DNA of 64,000 nt from Agilicoccus flavus (GCF_014857905.1 NZ_JACYXE010000005.1:62001-126000); one strand, 5' to 3'; shown: positions 37,082-49,236, counted from the stretch's first letter. A program made the numbers and translations. The notes: generated by a model not told the origin, from the sequence alone.

Positions 37082-38490
37082 AGCTTGAACACCTTTCGGG
37101 GCTGGTCAACGACGAGGGCGCGGGCGATGTCGGCGGCCTCGTCCTCGGCGAGTCGGTGGTCGACGACGAGTTCGGCGAGGTGTCCGGCGTCGAGGCGCCT
37201 CGCCATGTCGTGCCGGGCGGGGATGGAGCAGAACGCGCGGGTGTCGTCGATGAACCCGCTCGTGCGGGTGAACCCGGCCGACTCGGTGACGGCCCGGCGG
37301 AAGCGGCGGATCGCGTCGGGCGCGTCGATGAACCACCACGGCGCGCCGACGTACAGGGCGGGGTAGAACCCGGCGAGCGGGCCGAGCTCCCGGGAGTACA
37401 CGGTCTCGTCGATGGTGAACACGACGAGTTTCAGGTTCGGATGCGTGCCGTACCGCGCCAGCAGCGGCTGCAGGGCCCGGGTGGCCTCGACGGCCGTGGG
37501 GATGTCGACGCCGACGTCCGCGCCGTACGCCTCGAACGTCCCGGGATGGTGGTTGCGGGCGACGGCCGGGTGCAGCGTCATCGTCAGCCCGTCGTCGCAG
37601 CTCATCCGCGCCATCTCGGCGAGCATGTGCCGCTGCAGGGCGCGGTGCTGCGCGGGGGTCGCGCTCCCGGCGCGGGCGGCGGCGTAGACCCGCCGCACCT
37701 CGGCGTCGTCGAGGACGTCGGTGCGCAGGTCGGCGTGGGAGTGGTCGGTCGAGACGGCGCCGTGGGCCCGGAAGTGGGCGCGGCGGTTCTCCATGGCGGT
37801 GACCCAGCCGGCCCAGTCGCCGGTGTCCGCGCCGGCCGCCTTGGCGAGGGCGTCGGTGAGCGCGTTCCAGTCGGGGCGGCCGGGCTCGAGGAACCGATCG
37901 GGTCGGAACGTCGGCGCGACCCGGGTGCGCACGGCCGGGTCGGCGGCGATGGCCGCGTGGTCGGCGAGGTCGCCGAGCGGGTCGTCGGTCGTCGCGAGGA
38001 CCTCGATGTCGAACGCCTCGAGCAGCGCCCGCGGCCGGCTCTCGGGGCGGGCGATCCAGGCGGCGATCCGGTCGTAGAGGCGGTCGGCGTTGTCGGCGTC
38101 CGGGCGTTCGTCGATGCCGAAGATGCCGGCGAACTCGTCCTCCAGCCAGTACCGGACCGGCGTCCCCGCGTACACGCCCCAGTGCTCGCAGAGCAGCCGG
38201 AAGGCGCGCCGGGAGGCGGCCTCGTCGAGGTCGCCCTGCCCGACGCCGAGGTCGGCCAGAGGCACCCCCGAGGCGTGCATGAGCCGGTTGACGTAGTGGT
38301 CGGGGGTGATGAGCAGCGACGTCGGGTCGCGGAACGGGGTGTCGTGGGCGATCCAAGCCGGCGGCACGTGCCCGTGCGGGGAGATGATCGGCAGGTCGCG
38401 CACGTGCTCGTACAAGCGCCGCGCCACCTCCCGCGTGCCGGGGTCGGGCGGCAGGAGCCGGTCGGGGTGGAGCGTCAGCGGAGCCGTCAT
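37078..38490 (-). CDS. uxaC: glucuronate isomerase
   Basis: UxaC isomerises D-glucuronate to D-fructuronate (and galacturonate to tagaturonate). The 470-residue amidohydrolase-superfamily protein has the metal-binding ISPHGHVPPAWIA at about 36-48, DPTSLLITPDHYVNRLMHA near 55, YWLEDEFAGIFGI near 113, EVLATTDDP near 168 and SGFIDDTRAFCSIPARHDMA near 424, all typical of UxaC. The ATG at 38490 is chosen; another in-frame ATG lies 9 nt upstream. It is the first gene of the uxaC-uxuB-gntK unit, each junction a 4-nt overlap, with a GGCAAC direct repeat 41 bp upstream. Confidence 0.95.
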   Translation of the reverse strand: MTAPLTLHPDRLLPPDPGTREVARRLYEHVRDLPIISPHGHVPPAWIAHDTPFRDPTSLLITPDHYVNRLMHASGVPLADLGVGQGDLDEAASRRAFRLLCEHWGVYAGTPVRYWLEDEFAGIFGIDERPDADNADRLYDRIAAWIARPESRPRALLEAFDIEVLATTDDPLGDLADHAAIAADPAVRTRVAPTFRPDRFLEPGRPDWNALTDALAKAAGADTGDWAGWVTAMENRRAHFRAHGAVSTDHSHADLRTDVLDDAEVRRVYAAARAGSATPAQHRALQRHMLAEMARMSCDDGLTMTLHPAVARNHHPGTFEAYGADVGVDIPTAVEATRALQPLLARYGTHPNLKLVVFTIDETVYSRELGPLAGFYPALYVGAPWWFIDAPDAIRRFRRAVTESAGFTRTSGFIDDTRAFCSIPARHDMARRLDAGHLAELVVDHRLAEDEAADIARALVVDQPRKVFKL

Positions 38491-38530
38491 GCCCCGCATC
38501 GTCGTCGGCGGGCGTCGGCGCGGCCAATCG

Positions 38531-38546
38531 GTTGCCGGATGTTGCG
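38531..38546. promoter_or_regulatory. GGCAAC direct-repeat operator, uxaC operon
   Basis: GTTGCC-GGAT-GTTGCG on the plus strand, i.e. CGCAAC-N4-GGCAAC read towards uxaC, with a 10-bp period. The adjacent CAATCGGTTG (38525-38534) is also a LacI-type palindrome. Four other sites of the same plan occur upstream of sugar-acid genes. The remaining 38547-38827 holds nothing else I recognise. Confidence 0.65.
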
Positions 38547-38827
38547 GCGTCACCGGCGCGCGCTCAGGCCCCTGCCGTGGTCCCACTCGACTCGGGATCC
38601 GGGGCGGCGAGGGGTCCCGCCACGACGCCCCTCCTGCCGATCCGCCTGTCGCGGAGCGGGATCCGCCATGCAGGACAACCGACCAAGTTTTTCTGGACGA
38701 AAGACTGATACAGCCGTCCTGGACGCCGATGAGAGGGGTGTCCGGCGGGAACCGACCCAGCGGAACGCGACACCGAGCACGACCCGGAGGCAGGGGGCTT
38801 CCGGTGACACCGAACAGGGGACACACC

Positions 38828-39157
38828 ATGAACGCCACCGCGACCACCACGACCACCGTCACCAACACCGTCACCACTCAGGCCGAGCTCCTGGCCCTCA
38901 TGTCCTTCGGAGCCCCGGAGCTGGTCTCGCGGGAGTGGGCCGACGCCCGCGCCCTCGAGTACGTCATGGCCTCCGGCTGCTGCGCGACCTGCCTGTCCGA
39001 CGGCGCCGGCCCGCTGCCGGGCGACGACGCCGCCGACCTGGCCGCCTGCCCCACGTGCGGCGAGCGCTCGGTCGAGTGGACGCTGGCCCAGGAGATCGAC
39101 GAGCGCGTCGCCGCCCTCGCCGGCCTCAGCGCCCTCGACGCGGCCCTGCAGGCCTGA
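38828..39157 (+). CDS. small protein with paired CxxC motifs
   Basis: A 109-residue protein starting with a Thr-rich stretch (MNATATTTTTVTNTVTTQ). Two cysteine clusters, CCATC at about 51-55 and CPTC at about 78-81, could form a zinc ribbon. The rest is acidic and probably helical. I do not recognise the family. The ATG has AGGGG upstream and a strong terminator follows, so it looks like a real single-gene transcript. It lies between the uxaC promoter region and the isomerase/dehydrogenase operon. Confidence 0.7.
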   Translation: MNATATTTTTVTNTVTTQAELLALMSFGAPELVSREWADARALEYVMASGCCATCLSDGAGPLPGDDAADLAACPTCGERSVEWTLAQEIDERVAALAGLSALDAALQA

Positions 39158-39190
39158 GCGCGAGCCGCGCCGAGACGGGCGCGCGACGCC

Positions 39191-39245
39191 GAAAGGCCCC
39201 GCCGAACAACCGAGCCAGGGGGACGGTCGATCGGCGGGGCCTTTC
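39191..39245. terminator. hairpin terminator
   Basis: GAAAGGCCCCGCCG (39191-39204) pairs perfectly with CGGCGGGGCCTTTC (39232-39245), closely following the small CxxC gene. The stretch from 39246 to 39492 shows no further gene. Confidence 0.75.
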
Positions 39246-39492
39246 CGCCGTCATGGGGGACCCCGCCCTCGTCGACGTGACGCGGAGCGGCGCTCGGCCT
39301 CGTCCCCGGCCCGGGCCTCGGGGTCAGATCGGGGCAGGGGCGGGCACCGAACACGACCGAACAGCGCTCACCGCGACACGGGGAGCAGGTCGATGTCGCA
39401 CCTGGGACCCGTGGCCCGGAACAGGCCTCCCCCGTCACGCCGACGGCGACTCTGTCGCGGCGACCCGATCGACGCTCGGGCCGCACGCGGGT

Positions 39493-39508
39493 GGCAACTC
39501 GTGGCAAC
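39493..39508 (+). promoter_or_regulatory. GGCAAC direct-repeat operator, isomerase/dehydrogenase operon
   Basis: GGCAAC-TCGT-GGCAAC, 40 bp upstream of the first ATG of the four-gene operon. Both half-sites are perfect. Confidence 0.7.
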
Positions 39509-39548
39509 CCCTCCCCCGGGCGGGCCGAGCCGTGATGACGTGGCGAGC

Positions 39549-40391
39549 ATGTGGACCCTGTCCGGCTTCGCCGACGAGATCGATCCCGACTTCGCGACCC
39601 AGTGCGCGCACGTGCGCGACCTGGGGCTGAGTCACCTCGAGTTCCGCAGCGCGTGGGGGGTGAACGTCCTCGACCTCGACGCCGAGCAGCGGGCCCGGGC
39701 GCGCGGCATCCTCGCCGAGCACGGGCTGGCCGTCAGCTCGATCGGCTCCCCCATCGGCAAGATCGGCATCACCGAGGCGTTCGAGCCCCACCTGGCGCGC
39801 TTCCGCCACTGCCTCGACGTGGCGGAGGAGTTCGAGGCCCCCTTCATCCGGCTCTTCTCCTTCTTCGTGCCCGAGGGCGACGACCCGGCCTCGCATCGCG
39901 ACGAGGTGATCGCCCGGTCGCGGGCCTTCGCGCAGGCCACGCACGACCACCCCTACGGGTCGCGGGTGACGCTGCTGCACGAGAACGAGAAGGAGATCTA
40001 CGGGGACACCCCCGTGCGCTGCCTCGACCTCATCGAGAGAGTCGCCGACCCGGCCTACCGCCTCACCTGGGACCCGGCGAACTTCGTCCAGGTGGGCGTG
40101 GCCCGCCCGTTCGACGAGGGGTACGCGGCCCTGCGCCCGCACGTCGTCTACCTGCAGCTCAAGGACGCCGTGGCCGGCTCCGGCGAGGTCGTCCCCTCCG
40201 GGGAGGGCGACGGTCAGGTCCGCGAGACGATCCGCGCCCTGGCCGCCGACGGCTTCGACGGCTTCCTCTCGCTCGAACCGCACCTCGCCACCCAGGACAG
40301 CTTCGGCGGGTTCTCGGGCGCCGACGAGTGGAGCCGCGCCCACGCCGCGCTCGTCGGCATCCTGCGCGAGGAAGGGATCGAGTACCGATGA
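39549..40391 (+). CDS. sugar phosphate isomerase/epimerase-like TIM barrel
   Basis: An AP-endonuclease-2-fold TIM barrel protein of 280 residues, the family of sugar isomerases, epimerases and keto-sugar dehydratases. It starts MWTLSGFADEIDPDF, with GLSHLEFRSAWG near 28-39 and metal ligands expected in LLHENEKEIYGDT near 143, LTWDPANFVQVG near 171, VVYLQLKDAV near 195 and FLSLEPHLA near 233. It starts the four-gene operon and overlaps the next gene by 4 nt (ATGA). The substrate is unknown; being paired with a Gfo/Idh/MocA dehydrogenase suggests action on an oxidised (keto) sugar or glycoside. Confidence 0.85.
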   Translation: MWTLSGFADEIDPDFATQCAHVRDLGLSHLEFRSAWGVNVLDLDAEQRARARGILAEHGLAVSSIGSPIGKIGITEAFEPHLARFRHCLDVAEEFEAPFIRLFSFFVPEGDDPASHRDEVIARSRAFAQATHDHPYGSRVTLLHENEKEIYGDTPVRCLDLIERVADPAYRLTWDPANFVQVGVARPFDEGYAALRPHVVYLQLKDAVAGSGEVVPSGEGDGQVRETIRALAADGFDGFLSLEPHLATQDSFGGFSGADEWSRAHAALVGILREEGIEYR

Positions 40392-41467
40392 GCACCCCCA
40401 CCCTGACCATCGTCGGCGCCGGCGTCATCGGCCGGCACCACGGCAACGTCGTCGACGAACTGGGCGGCGCGATCGAGCTGGCCGCCGTCGTCGACCCCGT
40501 CGAGGAGCGGGCGGAGCAGGTCGCGGGCCCGCGCGGCGCGCGCACCTTCCCCGACCTGCGCAGCGCCCTGGAGCAGGCGCAGACCGACCTCGTCGCCGTC
40601 TGCACCCCCACCGGCACGCACGGCGAGCTGACGATCCAGGCACTGCGCGCCGGGCGCGACGTCGTCGTCGAGAAGCCCGCCGAGATCACCCCGGCCAAGA
40701 TCGACGAGGTCATCGCCGCGCGCGACGAGAGCGGCGGGTTCGTCTCCGTCATCAGCCAGCACCGCTTCGACCCCTCGACGCGGCTGCTCCTCGACCGGAT
40801 CGCCGCCGGGGAGCTCGGCACCCTCGTCTCGGGGATCGCCTCGATCGACTGGTACCGCAGCCAGGGATACTACGACTCGGGGAACTGGCGCGGCACGTGG
40901 GAGCTCGACGGCGGCGGCGCCCTCATGAACCAGGGCGTGCACACCGTCGATCTCCTCGTGGCCGCGTTCGGGCGCCCGGTCGAGGTCACGGCCTACACGG
41001 CCACCCTCGCGCACGAGCGGATCGAGGTGGAGGACACCGCCGTCGGGGTCGTCCGCTTCGAGTCCGGCGCGCTCGGCGTGTTGCACGCGACGACGGCCGT
41101 GTACCCCGGCCTGTCGGCGCGGCTGCACGTCCACGGCTCGCGCGGCAGCGCGGTCATCGACGACGACGCGCTCACCTTCCTGCACGTGACGCCGGCGGGC
41201 GTCGACCTCGACGGCCCCGACTACGGCGGCAGCCGGGCCGGCAACCAGGCGGCCGACCACCCGGAGGCGTCCTCGCCGCCGCCGCGCGCCGCGGGCGCCG
41301 ACCCCTCCGCCCTGTCGCAGGCCCACGTGTGGCAGTACGAGAACATCCTCGCGGCCCGCCGCGGCGAGGAACCGCTCGTCGTCGGCCTCGAGGAGAACCG
41401 GCGCAGCGTGGCCCTCATCTGCGGGGTCTACGAGAGCGCCCGCACCGGCGCGCCGGTGCGGCTGTGA
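40388..41467 (+). CDS. Gfo/Idh/MocA-family oxidoreductase 1
   Basis: A 359-residue NAD(P)-dependent sugar or inositol dehydrogenase. The Rossmann motif is IVGAGVIGRHHGNVV near 8-22, AVCTPTGTHGEL near 76-87, and the EKP motif in VVVEKPAEITPAKI near 96, typical of the family. The substrate domain has GNWRGTWELDGGGALMNQGV near 165-184, with HTVDLL. A low-complexity insertion (DHPEASSPPPRAAGADPS) lies near residues 290-310. The gene is coupled on both sides by 4-nt overlaps. Confidence 0.9.
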   Translation: MSTPTLTIVGAGVIGRHHGNVVDELGGAIELAAVVDPVEERAEQVAGPRGARTFPDLRSALEQAQTDLVAVCTPTGTHGELTIQALRAGRDVVVEKPAEITPAKIDEVIAARDESGGFVSVISQHRFDPSTRLLLDRIAAGELGTLVSGIASIDWYRSQGYYDSGNWRGTWELDGGGALMNQGVHTVDLLVAAFGRPVEVTAYTATLAHERIEVEDTAVGVVRFESGALGVLHATTAVYPGLSARLHVHGSRGSAVIDDDALTFLHVTPAGVDLDGPDYGGSRAGNQAADHPEASSPPPRAAGADPSALSQAHVWQYENILAARRGEEPLVVGLEENRRSVALICGVYESARTGAPVRL

Positions 41468-42375
41468 GCGCCGCCGCACGGGTGGCCGTCAACCCCATCC
41501 CGTACTGGGCGCGCCCCGACGGCGTCGACAAGCGGCCCGAGGTGTTCGAGGAGGCGTTCGAGGACTACCGACGCATCGGCATCCGGGCCGTCAAGGCCGA
41601 CGTGCCCGACGGGATGTCGGCGGCGCGCTACCGCGAGTGGATCGGGTCGTACGGCCTGGAGCCCGCGATCAGCACCGTCATGGCACCGCTGCGCGACGAG
41701 GACCCGGCCGGTGGCGCGGGCACCGACGCGGCGCCGGCCCCCGGCGGGGCCGACCGCCTCCGCCGGTTCGCGGCCGACCAGCTCGAACTCGGCAACACCG
41801 CGACGATGGTCATCGCCCCCATGACGCCCGACCGGACCGCCGCTCCCCCGTCGACCCGCGGCGCCGACCTCGACGCCCGCCGGATCGAGGCGACCACCCG
41901 CGGGCTCGCGGCCGTGTGCGACGTCCTGCGCGGCGAGGGCCTCTTCCCCGCCCTGCACCAGCACGTCGGGAGCCTCGTCGAGTCCGAGGCCGAGACCCGC
42001 CACGTGCTGGAGACCCTCGGGGCGGAGCGGATCGGGTTCGCCCCCGACTCCGGCCACCTCGCCTGGGCGGGCGCCGACCCCGCCGCCCTCGTGGGCGAGT
42101 ACGCCGACCGGGTCGTGGGAGTGCACGTCAAGGACGTCTTCCCCGACCACCTCGGCGGGACTCCGACGCTGGACTACCACGCCGTCGGCGCCACGCGGCG
42201 GCTCTGGGCCGAGCCGGGCCTCGGGGTCGTCGACCTCACCGCCTTCCTCGCCGCCCTGCCCGCGGGCTTCGACGGCGACATCATGATCGAGGTCGACGTG
42301 CCCAGCGTCGAGAGCCGGTACGAGTCGGCGCGCATGGCCCACGAGTGGGCCGTCGCCCGATTGGGGGCCGCGTGA
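41464..42375 (+). CDS. sugar isomerase/epimerase-like TIM barrel 2 (IolE-like)
   Basis: A second AP-endonuclease-2-fold protein of 303 residues, reminiscent of inosose dehydratases. It has VAVNPIPYWARPDGVDKRP at about 8-26, ALHQHVGSLVESEAET near 161 (metal-binding His/Glu region), IGFAPDSGHLAWAGADP near 187, VVGVHVKDVFPDHLG near 219 and DIMIEVDVPSVES near 273. The GTG start and the stop each overlap a neighbour by 4 nt. The context suggests it acts in the same catabolic route as the first isomerase. Substrate unknown. Confidence 0.85.
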   Translation: MSAAARVAVNPIPYWARPDGVDKRPEVFEEAFEDYRRIGIRAVKADVPDGMSAARYREWIGSYGLEPAISTVMAPLRDEDPAGGAGTDAAPAPGGADRLRRFAADQLELGNTATMVIAPMTPDRTAAPPSTRGADLDARRIEATTRGLAAVCDVLRGEGLFPALHQHVGSLVESEAETRHVLETLGAERIGFAPDSGHLAWAGADPAALVGEYADRVVGVHVKDVFPDHLGGTPTLDYHAVGATRRLWAEPGLGVVDLTAFLAALPAGFDGDIMIEVDVPSVESRYESARMAHEWAVARLGAA

Positions 42376-43613
42376 GCCCCGGGCGGCCGGATCCCGCCTC
42401 GGGTCCCGCCGGCGCGCCCGGTACCACACCCACCGAGGAGGGCGTCGCCGGCGACGCGGACGCCCCGGCCACGTCCGGCGCCGGACCGATCGGTCGGACC
42501 GGGCGGTCCGTGGACGACCGCTCCGAGGCGGCCGCCGGCGTGCCGACCGATCGGTCGAAGCAGCCCGCGCCGTCGGCGGCGAGGTCGACGCACCCCCGGC
42601 GCCGCGTCGCGGTCGTCGGCCTCGGGGACATCAGCGCCCTGCACCTTGCGGCGATCGCCGACCTGCCCGACGCCGATCTCGTCGCCGTGTGCGACACGGA
42701 CGCGGCCCGGTGCGCCGAGGTCGCGGAGCGGCTCGGCGTGCCGGGGTTCGCCTCCCACGGCGAACTCCTCGAGCGGGTCCGCCCCGACGTCGTCCACGTG
42801 TGCACCCCGCACGCGACCCACGGACTCGTCGGGACGGACGCGCTGGCGGCGGGCGCGCACGTGCTCACCGAGAAGCCCCTCGACGCCACCCTCGCGGCCG
42901 CGCGCGCGTTCGCGGACGCGGCCCGGGCGGCCTACGCGTCGGCGGGGAGGAAGACCGGCGTGTGCCTCCAGAACCGGTACAACGCGACGACCCTCGCGCT
43001 GCGCGACGCGCTCGCCTCGGGCGAGTTCGGGTCACCGGTCGGGGCGCGGGCCGGGCTCTGGTGGCACCGCACCCCGGAGTACTACGCCGCCGCGCCGTGG
43101 CGCGGGACGTGGGCCGGGTCGGGCGGCGGCGTGCTCATGAACCAAGCGATCCACACGATCGACCTCCTGGGCCTCCTCCTCGGCCCCCCGCTCGAGGTGG
43201 CCGGCCACGCGGCCACCTACGGGCTGCCCGTGGAGGTCGAGGACACGGCGGCGATGTCGCTGCTCCACCCGGGCGGGCTGCGCAGCACCCTGACCGCCAC
43301 CAACCTGCACGCCTCGAACGCGCCCGTGCTCCTCGAGGTGGGCACGACCCGCGGCGCGCTGCGGATCGACGACGGCACCCTGACCTGGCACCCGGCCGCG
43401 GCCGGTGCGGCGATCGAGCTCGCGGCCGAGCCAGCCGTCGACGGCGCGCGGGCCTACTGGGGCGCCTCGCACGGCGCCCTCATCGTCGACTTCCACGCCC
43501 GGCTCGCCGACCCCGAGCCGTTCTGGATCGACCCCGACGCGGCCCTGCCCTCCCTGGCCGCCCTGCGCGAGGTCTACGCCGCCTCGGGGCTCATCGACCC
43601 CCGGGACCGGTGA
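42372..43613 (+). CDS. Gfo/Idh/MocA-family oxidoreductase 2
   Basis: A 413-residue oxidoreductase. The first ~75 residues are Pro/Ala/Gly-rich and probably disordered, so the true start may be later, though the GTG overlaps the previous stop in the same way as the other junctions. The Rossmann motif VAVVGLGDISALHLAAIADL is at about 77-96, then VCTPHATHGLVG near 142 and the EKP motif in VLTEKPLDATLAA near 163. WRGTWAGSGGGVLMNQAIHT follows near 244. It resembles the first dehydrogenase of the operon but is clearly distinct. Its end overlaps the convergent DUF4188 gene by 23 nt. Confidence 0.88.
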   Translation: MSPGRPDPASGPAGAPGTTPTEEGVAGDADAPATSGAGPIGRTGRSVDDRSEAAAGVPTDRSKQPAPSAARSTHPRRRVAVVGLGDISALHLAAIADLPDADLVAVCDTDAARCAEVAERLGVPGFASHGELLERVRPDVVHVCTPHATHGLVGTDALAAGAHVLTEKPLDATLAAARAFADAARAAYASAGRKTGVCLQNRYNATTLALRDALASGEFGSPVGARAGLWWHRTPEYYAAAPWRGTWAGSGGGVLMNQAIHTIDLLGLLLGPPLEVAGHAATYGLPVEVEDTAAMSLLHPGGLRSTLTATNLHASNAPVLLEVGTTRGALRIDDGTLTWHPAAAGAAIELAAEPAVDGARAYWGASHGALIVDFHARLADPEPFWIDPDAALPSLAALREVYAASGLIDPRDR

Positions 43614-44148
43614 CGGCGCCGGCCGCCAGCCGTTCGCGGGCGTCGCGGCCGCGGCGGCCCGCCTCGATCGTGCCCGTGGCGGCGGCGAGCCCGGTGCGGG
43701 CGCCCTGACCGTAGAATGTCTCGACGCCGCCGGGCGGCACGACGAACGTCTCGTGCCAGATGCCCACGGCCCCGGGGTGGGTGCGGGCGGCCCGGTTGAA
43801 GGCGCGCCAGGCGGGCAGGTGCGCGTGGTCGGCGGCGTGCGCGTAGCGGTAGAGGTCCTCGACGCTGCGCCAGTACTGCACGACCCACGGCCCGGACCCG
43901 CCCACCAGGGTCGAGGCCCCGAGGAAGCCGAGGTCGTCGGCCTCGCCGCGCGCGGCCGCCGCCTTGTTGCGGGACAGCTCCGCGATCATCCTCGGCATGG
44001 CGACGAAGACGGGCCACCACAGGTCGGGGCGGTGCGGCTTGCGTATCGTCATCCCGATGTGGAAGACGACGAGCCCGCCGTCGTGCGCGTGCGTGGCGGG
44101 GGCGTGCGGGGCGGCGTCGGGGCTGCGCTGCGGGGACTGAGCGGACAC
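43591..44148 (-). CDS. DUF4188 family protein
   Basis: A 185-residue protein with GLVVFHIGMTIRKPHRPDLW near residues 25-44, GGSGPWVVQYWRSVEDLYRY near 83-102 and VGIWHETFVVPPGGVETFY near 127. These are hallmarks of DUF4188, a dimeric ferredoxin-like-fold family related to small monooxygenases and chlorite-dismutase-like proteins; no activity is established. AGGAGGAG precedes the GTG. It is divergent from a MerR regulator and has a MerR-type promoter with a 20-bp spacer, so it is probably the regulator's target. Confidence 0.8.
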   Translation of the reverse strand: MSAQSPQRSPDAAPHAPATHAHDGGLVVFHIGMTIRKPHRPDLWWPVFVAMPRMIAELSRNKAAAARGEADDLGFLGASTLVGGSGPWVVQYWRSVEDLYRYAHAADHAHLPAWRAFNRAARTHPGAVGIWHETFVVPPGGVETFYGQGARTGLAAATGTIEAGRRGRDARERLAAGAVTGPGGR

Positions 44149-44165
44149 GGTCGACTCCTCCTACT

Positions 44166-44207
44166 GGATACTGTGACTATCCAATCTTGGGTAGCGGTAC
44201 TATCCAA
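44166..44207. promoter_or_regulatory. MerR-type divergent promoter/operator
   Basis: Towards the DUF4188 gene, TTGGAT (44207-44202) and GATAGT (44181-44176) are 20 bp apart, the overlong spacing typical of MerR-controlled promoters. The inverted repeat TATCCAA-TC-TTGGGTA (44178-44193) lies at the -10 side of the spacer. A second inverted repeat, GGATA-N7-TATCC (44166-44182), overlaps it. On the other strand TACTAT (44198-44203) may be the -10 of merR. Confidence 0.6.
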
Positions 44208-44226
44208 TGTCAAGGGGTGATGACCG

Positions 44227-44865
44227 ATGCGGATCTCTGCGCTGGCGGAGGCGACGGGCGTGAGTGTCGCGACGCTGAAGTACTACCTGCGGGAGGGGCT
44301 GCTCCACCCGGGAGCGGTCCGCTCCCGGACCCAGGCCGACTACGACGAAACCCACGTCGAGCGGGTCCGGCTCGTCCGCGCGCTCGGCGACGTCGGCGGC
44401 CTCGACCTCGCGACGATCCGACGGGTGCTCGCGACCATCGCGGAGCCCGACGTCGAACGCGTCGGGATCCTCGGGGCGGCCCAGCGGTCCCTGCTCGGCG
44501 AGGCGTTCGTCGAGATCGACGACGCCCCCGGCGAGCTCGACCCCGACTCGCCGTCGCGCGCCCGACGTTTCGCCGCCGCGCGCGGCTGGCGCATCGACCC
44601 CCGCGACCCCGTCCTCGACGACCTCGACGCCGCCTGGGACGCGTGCGACGCCGCCGGCATCGGCGTGGACGAGGCCCGCATGTCGGCCTACGCCGACGCC
44701 ACCGAGACCGTCGCCGAGGTCGACGTCGCCTCCGTCCCGCGCGAACCCGCCGCCGCGGTCCGGCAGGTCGTCCTCGGGACCGTCCTCGTCGACCCTGTCC
44801 TCGCCGCGCTGCGCCGCCTCGCCCACCAGCACGTGGCCGTCAGCCGCGAGACGCCGCCGTCCTGA
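44227..44865 (+). CDS. MerR-family transcriptional regulator
   Basis: A 212-residue regulator with an N-terminal MerR winged-helix domain: MRISALAEATGVSVATLKYY at 1-20, then LREGLLHPGAV and VERVRLVRALGDVGGLDLAT at about 43-62. The C-terminal part has no clear effector-domain signature and no metal-binding cysteine cluster. It is divergent from DUF4188 and the shared gap contains a MerR-type operator, so it likely controls that gene and itself. AAGGGG precedes the ATG. Confidence 0.88.
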   Translation: MRISALAEATGVSVATLKYYLREGLLHPGAVRSRTQADYDETHVERVRLVRALGDVGGLDLATIRRVLATIAEPDVERVGILGAAQRSLLGEAFVEIDDAPGELDPDSPSRARRFAAARGWRIDPRDPVLDDLDAAWDACDAAGIGVDEARMSAYADATETVAEVDVASVPREPAAAVRQVVLGTVLVDPVLAALRRLAHQHVAVSRETPPS

Positions 44866-46341
<1,476 letters not shown>

Positions 46342-46354
46342 GGGCGGGTCCGGA

Positions 46355-46383
46355 CCTCCCGGCCGCCGGGACCGCCCGGGAGG
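46355..46383. terminator. weak hairpin after gdhA
   Basis: CCTCCCGG (46355-46362) can pair with CCGGGAGG (46376-46383) just after the gdhA stop. Confidence 0.4.
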
Positions 46384-46478
46384 AGGGGCCCCGACAGGCC
46401 CCGACCGGCCCGGGCCGGCCCGGCAAGCCCCCCGAAGCTGCGTGACGTCCGCGCGCACCCCGGAACGTGCGGCCGGGG

Positions 46479-46853
46479 TCAGTTCCCCCGGAGGCGGTCG
46501 AGGCGGCGGCGGTCGCGCTTGGTGGGGCGGCCGGCGCCGCGCTCGCGGGCGGCGACGACGGCGGGCCGCTCCTCCCGCGGCGGGGGCGGGGGCGACTCGT
46601 CGAGGTAGGCCGCGGCCGCGATCGGGGCACCGACGCGCTTGGTGAGCAGGGTGCGCGCGACGAGGATGCGCGGGTAGGGCCCGCCCGTCACGGTCACCCG
46701 GTCGCCCACCCGCACGGGCGCCGACGCCTTGACGCCCGCGCCGCCGATGCGCACGTGACCCGCCCGGCAGGCGGCGGTGGCCTGCGACCGGCTCTTGAAG
46801 ACGCGCACCGACCACAACCACACGTCGACGCGCACGCTGCCCGGTTCGGTCAT
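46479..46853 (-). CDS. S4-domain RNA-binding protein (Hsp15/RqcP-like)
   Basis: A 124-residue protein with a single S4 RNA-binding domain: [20 protein letters not shown] at about 7-26, [20 protein letters not shown], then [11 protein letters not shown]. Related Hsp15/RqcP proteins bind 50S subunits carrying stalled peptidyl-tRNA and help recycle them. The C-terminus is Pro-rich and then strongly basic ([16 protein letters not shown]), suiting RNA binding. A TACGCT box 6 nt before the ATG suggests a leaderless transcript. It is divergent from katE. Confidence 0.85.
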   Translation of the reverse strand: MTEPGSVRVDVWLWSVRVFKSRSQATAACRAGHVRIGGAGVKASAPVRVGDRVTVTGGPYPRILVARTLLTKRVGAPIAAAAYLDESPPPPPREERPAVVAARERGAGRPTKRDRRRLDRLRGN

Positions 46854-46981
46854 CGTCCCAGCGTAGGAGGCCCCCGCGCCCGCGCCGACGACGCGCCCCC
46901 GGCCTAGCCTGGAGGCAAGGACGGCACAGACTCGTCGCCGCCCGCCCGTGCTCGACACCCCCAGCGCCGGAGGAACAACAC

Positions 46982-49063
<2,082 letters not shown>

Positions 49064-49100
49064 CCTGATCACGCGCGCGGTCTGCTGCGATCGCACGACC

Positions 49101-49137
49101 CACCGGGGCGGCCTCCACGACGGAGGCCGCCCCGGTG
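49101..49137. terminator. strong hairpin terminator after katE
   Basis: CACCGGGGCGGCCTCC pairs perfectly with GGAGGCCGCCCCGGTG around a 5-nt loop. Confidence 0.85.
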
Positions 49138-49199
49138 GCGTTCCCGGGCCCGTCCCGGCGCCCCGTCCCAGCGACCCGTCCCGGGAGCAGAGTTCGGGC

Positions 49200-49230
49200 T
49201 TGACCCTCACGCGACGTGATGGCCCACGGT
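49200..49230 (+). promoter_or_regulatory. MerR-type autoregulated promoter
   Basis: TTGACC (49200-49205) and CACGGT (49225-49230) are 19 bp apart, and the spacer holds TCACG-CGA-CGTGA, an inverted repeat as bound by TipA-like regulators. The -10 is only 6 nt from the ATG, so the transcript is probably leaderless. Confidence 0.6.
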
Positions 49231-49236
49231 AGAGCC

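Noticed and set aside
42372-42600. A separate small gene in the Pro/Ala-rich N-terminal part of the second Gfo/Idh/MocA dehydrogenase
   Set aside because: The frame runs unbroken into the Rossmann domain and starts with the same GTGA overlap as the other operon junctions, so I treat it as an N-terminal extension.
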